Program-made: the position numbers and the translations under genes
The notes under the pieces: generated by a model
Told to the model about the DNA's origin: nothing
Databases searched by the model: none
Seen by the model: the letters and a program-made list of their open reading frames with translations, nothing else
From: Argopecten irradians
Lineage: Eukaryota > Mollusca > Bivalvia > Pectinida > Pectinidae
Direction of reading: 5' to 3'
Assembly (NCBI RefSeq): GCF_041381155.1
Contig: NC_091140.1
Span: forward strand, 23,650,864 to 23,714,863
Length of the DNA: 64,000 nt
Shown: one piece after another, positions 56,266-64,000 of the stretch
How the letters are laid out: every line of letters begins with the position of its first letter
How positions within the stretch are numbered: the stretch's first letter is position 1

Positions 56266-58853
56266 CTTTGCATCTTTTAGAGCTCAAGTGTAAAGAGTGT
56301 TTCACGGTTTGTACTGCGAACCATTATCAAGGAATAAACATGTAGCTAGCCGTACCCTAGTGCTGTAGCGCACGGACACGCTTGAGAATTGGTACGCTTG
56401 ATTTGATCGGAAAATACTAACTATACCACACATTAATACTTAAACAATCATTAAGGATACATACCATTATATAGAAATACTGAAGCGGATATATAATAAC
56501 CTTTTGCCCATTCTGTTGTTCTCATTTTTCCTAGCTCTAGTTTAATCAAGGTGTGCACAAAGTGTTACTATATGCCATGGTATATAATTGTCCGAGTCAT
56601 AAATATAGTATTAAGTCATAAGATTAATGAAGTGATATGTTCAATTAATTGGCGCGAAGTGTGCAATTACAGTATATTTCATTACCAGTGGGCGGTTTTT
56701 CAAAAGTAGATTACTTTTATCATATAATGAGTGATATATTCATTTATCCTTTATTATAAATTCCTTGGTTGTATTTTATAACTCTAAAGTTGGCACATAG
56801 GTAAATAATGGAGTACTTTAAAATTGATATTTGGTGAAGTTAATTTTTAAACAAATAATTTTCATTTGAATATAAAATTGTTGCTAAACTGTGATAAACT
56901 AAATAATTCAATGAACAAACCGGCGGGCCTGGCATTTTTTCGGTGTCTTGGAAATGAAATCCATACGTTTAGTAATTGTCGCTCGGCCGTATTTTAAGGG
57001 ATTCATACGTTTTAGCCAAGTTCAAAGTTGCTTCAGAAATAGTTGCATAAAACAAAGCATAATTATCGATGAATGATGCATCTTTTGGGTCGTCACTGAG
57101 AAATGAGGTGAACCATATAAAAAAATATATCAGTTTGGGTACAGTTTGAGCAAAATGACGTTAACAATTATCACTAGCTAAATAAAGAACAAGCGCATAT
57201 TTTACTTTGAAAAATGTAATTGTAATCTCAATATTTGAATCAGTTCTACACACCCAAAGTAATCGAATTCATCATTCTGATTTTTAGATTTACATTTAGG
57301 TTCCTTCGCCATTTATGATTTGGCTTGTCTGATTTATTATATATTTCACAAATTAATTGTCTGATTTAGTGAACATAAGTAATACATTTTATTTTCTTCA
57401 TCATTGCTGATTCATTAGTGCTGTCAACAACTAAACTGAGTACACTCGTACCGCCGAGCAACCATTGGTCATCAAATACATATGTGTACTTTATCGCCAT
57501 GGGACTCACCACTAATTAATGTGAGATCAGTAATAAAGAGACCATCCCGCATGACGAATAATAACCAACTGCTTCATTATCTGTATATTCTCATCCCGGA
57601 ACTACATGTCACGATCTTTTACGAATTCTGAACAAAACATTCATTAGGCATGCTAGCAGCTTTTTCCTACGTAAAGAAGTTTTAATTCAGTAAGTTGATA
57701 CCATGGACTAAGTATTTAAGTGTGAGCTGGATTGAAAACCTCTTCGGCTGAAAGGTTATTAGTAAATGGTCCATCTATAAAACCGCCCCTGGTAGACGTC
57801 ACACTCATTTCAAACCATATCATCCACAGAAAAATTACATATCATATCCATAGATTTATGTTCTACATGTGGACCTATTACAATAATTGAATGTCGCTTA
57901 TTATTGCATAATCTATAGGACTTAAGTGACGATGTTATCAAAGGAACATTGATAACGTGTATTGGATATTAGATAGTGGGTTATCGTGTACAGTTGATAA
58001 GCCACATGCCTTTCATAAAGCCATCCAGGGTTTAATCAAGGGTCATCTGTCCATAATAGTTTTTCCCGGTACTCCGGTTTTCTCCCACTGTAAGACCCAT
58101 CGCACACTGATATTTTCGCCATTGGAAGTGATTTGTATAAGTTATACAACTTGTTTGTTATTTCCTATCAATAACCTATGCGGTCGCTAGTAGGGAAACT
58201 GTTCAAGAAATCACTTATTTCATATTTAGATTTGTTGCATTTTATTAATCCATTATAAAAAAGCTTTAATATGTTCTCCGAAACGAAATGAAATTGGTTT
58301 AAAACTGTATGGTTTCAATGTAGTGTCATTTAAGACATTAGCAATGATTACATGAAAAACTGCACAAATCTCCTCCGGAATTAAGAAATATTTGGAAGAC
58401 AATAATTGTGTGAATAAGCGACTGGATAAAAATCAGCATTTTATGTGCTTTTTTTATTTTGCAACCATACCTGTAGTTATTTTATGTATAACAGTCCATT
58501 TAACCTCATAACTTCCACGAAGTTAAAGTGAGTAGAAGTCACGAAGATTCGACATTTTGTTTCAAAGTGATTTTTCACCATTTTGCATTAACAATTTAAG
58601 TTAACAACCCATACATATTTAGAAACTTCAAATCACAACCTGTAAGAGAGTGCATGATCTTGTAAAACAGCTGTATAAAACAATTAATTGTCATGGAAAT
58701 ATTATCGTCGTAAGCATAATTTCTAAATCAAACAGATTTTTTTTTTTATTTAAATATATTTTAATCGCAATTTTTACAATACAAAAAGAATTGGGCACAA
58801 GTTAAAAAAGTTTTATTAAACCCGTTCCAGTTATTTTTTAACGTATACAAGCG

Positions 58854-58898
<45 letters not shown>

Positions 58899-59197
58899 GG
58901 AGGGAGAGATAGAGAAGGGGAGAGAGATTATCAGTATTTTGATATAAAATATACACAAACATATAATATAAATACTACAGTAATGGTCTTTTCCAGCTCA
59001 GGTGACAATCACATCTGTAATACTAATCCTCGTGTCACGCCATACAAATTGATCTAATGTTTATCACATGCCGTGCCCATGGTGTCTCTCTCCTTGTCAC
59101 TCGCTGGTCCTTCTTGAATAACTTGTCACAATACATTTGTCAACCGAGCCGGGAAGGATCTGATTAAAATGTTTAAGCAAAAAAGAATTATAGTATT
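56266..59197. other. Upstream region of the minus-strand gene; no genes recognised
   Basis: It should contain the promoter of the PAN-Sushi gene next to 56,265, but no convincing TATA or initiator could be assigned. The rest is AT-rich with a (GA)n tract at 58,858. Short open frames near 57,957 and 58,761 are unsupported. Confidence 0.4.
58858..58926. repeat. (GA)n microsatellite and purine-rich tail
   Basis: About 18 GA repeats to 58,893, followed by GGAGGGAGGGAGAGA-type purine sequence. Confidence 0.9.
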
Positions 59198-59871
59198 CTA
59201 ATTAAATCTACTTGAATATTTAATAAACTGTTGAGCGCATTGGCAAATAGTTTTGTTTTCTTGATTTGACAACAAAGAATTCCCAAATAGAAGTAGATTT
59301 AGATCTAGCGGGATAAAGTTATTAAGCTCACGAAATAATTTTACACGCTGTTCTGAATAATTCATACATACGAAAAGGAATGATGTGCATCCTCGATACT
59401 ATAACCACATTGACAATGTTTATAATTTATTAAATTAGCATGATATCAATAGTTATTTAGAGTGCTGGATCTATTTCTTATTCTGGCATGCACTATATTG
59501 TATTTTCTGTCGCCTATAAGATAGTAAGAGGGTATTAGTGTATCTCTAAAACTGAGAAGGGAATTTTGAAAAGCCAAAAATGATAAACTTTGTCTAATTT
59601 CAAGGTCCAATTGATTCCATAGTTGAATTGTAGAAGTAAAAAAGTTTGTTAGCTGTAGACGATAGTTTGGTAAAGAGTAATCATTAGCATTACGAAGGTT
59701 ATATTGAGAATTTTCTGAGACTAGAGGCGGAAGAAGAGCTGTTAGGTAATCAGGTGTTATGTTATTTTTTATCTTGTAAAATAATTGTAATTTTCTTCTG
59801 GATCTTCTATTTGAGAGCGGTTCAAGTACAGTTTCAGAGTATAAAGATTCTCTGCTAGTGTAAGATGGCAA
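59198..59871 (-). pseudogene. LINE C-terminal domain
   Basis: RRSRRKLQLFYKIKNNI, QYNLRNANDYSLP and IQLWNQLDLEIRQS are typical of the region after RT. An in-frame TGA at about 59,446 interrupts it; the frame then continues with the Cys/His motif and LLLFGNSLLSNQ to the TAG at 59,198. Confidence 0.7.
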
Positions 59872-60765
59872 TCCAATAATTACACGAGCAGCTTCTAGTT
59901 TGAGTTTTTCAAGTCTGTCTGCATCACCGAGAGTACACTCATCCGAAACCCCACAACAATATTCAAGTAGGGAATGATATATGAGTTATAAATTCGATAT
60001 AAAGTTTGTCGATTTAATAAGAGTAAACCTCACAACACGTACGGGAAGGTGCACATATTTGCTCCATAGATTTGTTTGCCAAAAACCCCCTTCCACCATT
60101 TTTCTATTGCTAGTGTGCTGATTGATATCTTGCGTTTCTGTGTCGGTTTTTAAATTGTATGTTTCAGCTCATCACTTCCAAGATCCTCGTCGAGGCTTCG
60201 CATGATTTCCAAGTGAAGAGGACATCACAGATTGTTTGGGAATATTGCGGTAGCAATGATTATCTGAACTTTGTCGTGAATTAATTTTTCGTGTAAATTA
60301 TGGAGCAAAGAAAATCTGATATAGAATTTGTAAGTCTATATACAACAGCTTCTATTTTGTCGAATTTCCTGTTCCCAGTTTCCATTTTAATATTAGCTGT
60401 TTTTAATTCTCATGTTGAAGCTTTGGCCAACTTCTGCCATTCCTATTAGGTTAAAAATATATTCAAATATAGTTTAATATTCCCATTGAAGGCTAAGTAT
60501 TATAATGTTGGTTGTTATGGATTGAATATTGATTGGATATTTTCAATTAAAGTTAAGTCTTGGTAAATATCAATTTTGTGTTTGTCTTCTATTTGATAAA
60601 AGGAATTTTAGCTTTCGCAGAATGCTAATCTGCCTTAAAACTTTTTACAAATATCTTCAATATGGCTAGTCCATTTACATTGTCCGTCTAATATGACTCC
60701 CAGGTGTTTATGATTATCAACAAAATTTACACTAACGTTATCAAATTTAAGATCTATAGCATAAT

Positions 60766-61446
60766 CTAATTCAGAATTATAAATAAGAAATGCCTCAGTT
60801 TGTTAGTATTAAACTTAACTAACCATTTTTGCGCCCATCGTTGAATGTGTACCAAATCATTATTAATTACAGTTTCAATATTTAAAGAGGATGGATTAGA
60901 ATATATCAACGATGTATCATCTGCAAATAATTTTGATAGACTTCGAAGATTATCGGATATATCATTTATGTACAAGATAAATAATATAGGACCTAAAACA
61001 GAGCCTTGTGGAACACCGACACTTATACTTTTAACAGACGATTTAGAATTTCCAACACAAACCTGTTGTTTTCTATCACTTTAACCAATTCAATAGATTT
61101 CCACATATACCATAGTTTGCTAATTTCACTTCCAGTCCCCTGTGCCACACACGATCAAACGCTTTCGATATATCACAAAAAACTAAACATGTAGGATGTG
61201 TATTTTTAAGGTTTTCACATAAAGTGTGATAAATTTCTATAAGTTGATGAACTGTAGAGTGACCAGACTGAAAACCAGACTGAATTTGTATATTAATGAA
61301 TTTTCAATTAAATAATTATTCAGATATTTTACAACTAATCTTTCAAAAACTTTCCCGACTGTACTAAGTAATAAAATTGGTCTATAGTTAGTAAAGTCAT
61401 GTTTATCTTCTTTTTTGAATAATGGTGTTACAAGAGCATGTTTCAA
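60766..61446 (-). pseudogene. LINE reverse transcriptase fragments
   Basis: 61,446-61,237 reads MKHALVTPLFKKEDK then NYRPILLLSTVGKVFERLV (RT motifs 0-2). 60,975-60,766 reads MYINDISDNL, KLFADDTSLIY (catalytic ADD) and WAQKWLVKFN. The piece between them is in other frames. Confidence 0.75.
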
Positions 61447-62237
61447 TAGTTTTGGAAAAACTCCAGTTTCCAGTTACCTAAATATGAGAGACAGAGGGAA
61501 AGGTACAGATAATGCTGTATTTTTTAACATGTTATGACTAATAGTATCTATGCCTACAGTTTTATTTATATTCAATGATTTTAAAATGTCCATTAAGTCA
61601 TTTAATTCAAACTGTATGTCAGAAATAGTAGATTGTGTTCTATCGTCGGTAACTCAGTATTACTGTCGTCAATCGTAAAAATGGAAACAAAGTAATCATT
61701 GAGAACATTATCTTTACCATTATCAGTCATTTCAATATTGCCATGTATATTTCTAATAAGAGGTATAATATTAGAACCATCTGATGTTTTAATTAATTTA
61801 CGAACTATTTTCCAAAAATTACGGGGATTAGAATTTGAATATCGGTCTTAAATTCCATTAATATCAGCATAGAATATTTCTTTAGTTCTTCTCTTTACAT
61901 TGTTCACATGATTACATTGTTTACGGAAGTTTAATAAATTTCTGTCGGTTCTGTTTGTTTTGTATAATTTCAAAAGTCTATTTCTTTTCCGAATTTCTCG
62001 TCTTAAATTTGAGTCAAATCATGGTTTGTCATTAGGTTTAATTGTTACTGTCCGAGTCGGTATACATTGTCAGCGATCTCTAAATATCGTGATGTAAAAA
62101 TTTAACGCATGTCATTTGGATCATTTGCAGTCAAAAATAAGTCTACCCAGTCCGTATCGTCTAATTTAGTGTTGAATAATTCATAATTTGCCTCGTTATA
62201 ACATCTCACTTTTCTTTCATATCAAGTTCAAAAAATG

Positions 62238-62390
62238 GTTCTAATAGTCAATTCAAACGTTGTCGCTTTATGATCAGAAATATCACTGTTTATATCAATT
62301 ATGTCAGCGAAACTAAAACTGCACGCGTCCGAGAGAATGATCAGGTCAAGTAAGGTCGAGATGTGTCGTGTTACACGTGTCGGTCTATTT
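62238..62390 (-). pseudogene. LINE endonuclease C-terminal fragment
   Basis: RHISTLLDLIILSDACSF and DINSDISDHKATTFELTI match the last part of APE endonucleases, with the catalytic Asp-His pair. A broken LAGDF segment lies about 90 bp further upstream in element sense. Confidence 0.65.
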
Positions 62391-62761
62391 ATGATATTCG
62401 ATAGGTATAATAATCAGTACATGTGGAGTTTCATTTAAAGCATTTTCAATTGAGTGTTGGAAAAAAAAAGAGAATGAAATCACCAGCTAACATTATGATT
62501 GATCTCATTTACAATACCAAACATATGTCGGTGTGGTAATATCACCGAGTCCATATCGGCTGTTCATTTTACATGACAGTTCTATAATCGTTTTCCTCGT
62601 TTTGTACAAGCAATAGCGTGGAAAATAAAATAGATGTTTTTATCACATAACTGCAAGATTCTGACGTCAAGCATTTTTTGCCAATATTATGATGTCGCAA
62701 TTGTTTCCCATTGCAGGCAATACATATACCCCGGGCTCCAGAATCATGAAACACTCTTAGA

Positions 62762-62839
62762 CTTATGTTTGGACTTAGCCAACCACAAATGACGTTATTT
62801 TTGTAACGTCATCTTTGATTGGTCAAGTCTAAACATAAG
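62762..62839. repeat. Foldback hairpin with ~36-bp arms
   Basis: CTTATGTTTGGACTTAGCC... pairs with ...GGTCAAGTCTAAACATAAG around a 6-base loop, with TGACGTTA/TAACGTCA at the tip. Confidence 0.7.
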
Positions 62840-64000
62840 ACGGTTTTGGATATCAGACAGACTATGAGAATAAATTACCTGCCTGATACATTTGTGAAGA
62901 CTCGTCGCCATTGACCTTAGCATGTTTTATTTTGGTATGATCACCATGTATTCCTGTGGAAATATTATACATGAAATCCAGTTCTTTTACTGAATATTTG
63001 GGACATTCATGATGCCAACTTTGAGATGATTAACAAAAGCACGTGGTCTCGTTGAATTTTTTTTCAATTGTAATCTTATTTCTTCATTTTCTTCGGTGTG
63101 AAAATAAGGTAGACAAGAAATGTTTACACTAATCAAAATAAAATTGGGTGGTTAGAGACCAAACATACTGAAAAGTCTCTGATGTTGGCAAATATCAGTC
63201 CGAGCTAAAGGTTGGCATATTGAATGGACTCAATATCCTAAATACATAACATTATCCTGCAACTGTCCCATTTACTGACCAATAACTACTGCCGGATAAA
63301 TTTGTGCTTTATTCGTCAATACGAAATGCTTTATCCGTCAGTACGATCACGTGAATTTGTTCCATATCTAACGAAAATTTTTTCTACCTTAACCCAGAAA
63401 CTTCAACCTTCCGGTGAATGAAACGTAATTCAGTCCCGCTAAAACGTGCTTCACATTCATCGGAATGACGTCATTTTTACGATATCGAAAATCTCGTATG
63501 GCGGTGTCGTCTTTTTCATGGCTCATGGCAAACGTATATATTGTAAAGTAAATTTTTAATGAGTATTTATTGATTTTTGAGTATTTCCTTTTTTTTCATT
63601 GATATATCACTCGTCAAAGCCTCGTCATCTCGCCTTTTCTAAGTCTCGCACCAAAATAAACCTTGTATTGTAAGATACTAACCATGTATTATCTTTATAT
63701 GGAATATTAAAAGGTGTATTAAATGACCACTGCAAAAATGTGTTTTTGCACTAATTTTCCATTTATTACCCAAAATTAATAAAATGGGAAATGAATGGAA
63801 GTTTGAACAATATAAAGTATGGTACGGGAATATCAAGATATAAGCATCATGCTACAAAAACACTCTGAAACTTAAATGTTTTATCTCAATTTCATAATAA
63901 GGATTCTTAACTTTGTCATATTAAAACAAACTTAAACAGTGAGATATTGCTTTTAAAAGACATGTTTTTATCAGACATGATAAACACAACATATCATATC
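62840..64000. other. AT-rich sequence, no features recognised
   Basis: No open frame, splice-flanked exon or repeat end could be supported here. Confidence 0.4.

Larger units (their letters stand above)
59198..62500 (-). mobile_element. Decayed non-LTR retrotransposon (Jockey/CR1-like LINE)
   Basis: In element sense: an APE-type endonuclease remnant (LAGDF near 62,480; the DH motif SDISDHKATTFEL near 62,260), a linker (RKRNRLLKLYK), RT (FKKEDKHDFTNYRPI, FADDTSLIYS) and a C-terminal domain with a Cys/His motif (CQCG...EDAHHSFFVC) ending at a TAG at 59,198. Numerous frameshifts and stops make it inactive. Neither the 5' end beyond the endonuclease nor the 3' tail could be fixed. Confidence 0.8.

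Noticed and set aside
56266-56520. Core promoter for the PAN-Sushi gene
   Set aside because: No TATA, initiator or conserved element could be placed convincingly without transcript start data.
58761-58958. 65-residue minus-strand frame rich in Leu-Ser
   Set aside because: Translation of the (GA)n microsatellite.

Overview
This is an AT-rich eukaryotic window from an animal with long introns and many repeats. Three things point to a bivalve mollusc: a Steamer-like gypsy element, dispersed repeats of a kind I associate with scallop and oyster genomes, and secreted multidomain genes built from PAN, Sushi and chitin-binding exons. The species cannot be fixed from the sequence alone.

Layout. Positions 1-398 are the last exon of a plus-strand membrane glycoprotein whose other exons lie left of the window. 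From 401 to about 27,520 there are three head-to-tail copies of a ~7 kb unit (401-7,253; 7,254-14,347; 14,348-27,521). Each copy carries a plus-strand exon that looks like a signal-peptide first exon (5,843; 12,908; 21,980). The third copy is swollen by a 2.2 kb element with 0.47 kb terminal direct repeats, a palindromic MITE with adjoining sequence, and a 3.5 kb TTAA-flanked DNA transposon. The middle copy carries clustered small indels that look like poor consensus polishing.

A short plus-strand gene can be assembled from the copy-3 signal exon (21,980-22,073), a chitin-binding (peritrophin-A/CBM14) exon (28,623-28,796) and a Ser/Thr-rich exon (31,320-31,663). It ends 105 bp from the stop codon of a long convergent minus-strand gene.

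The minus-strand gene (56,265 down to 31,769) is the best-supported gene. Twelve exons encode a signal peptide plus PAN/apple domain, a short EGF-like segment, nine Sushi/CCP domains and a terminal PAN-like domain. All internal phases match and the coding length is 2,313 nt, an exact multiple of three. Several Sushi exons are recent tandem duplicates. The intron between Sushi 6 and Sushi 7 holds a 4.7 kb gypsy/Mag-type LTR retrotransposon with 185-bp LTRs, a 5-bp target duplication, a tRNA-Leu primer site and a decayed pol. The 11.3 kb first intron holds several MITEs, foldback elements and tandem repeats, including a 47-bp repeat that copies the exon-2 splice acceptor.

Right of this gene lies mostly featureless DNA (56.3-59.2 kb), then a decayed non-LTR retrotransposon on the minus strand (59.2-62.5 kb) and a short foldback. 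The two main genes are both predicted to be secreted and have lectin-like, carbohydrate-binding or complement-like architectures. That fits cell-surface or mucosal recognition, or shell/matrix roles, but the sequence does not decide between them.
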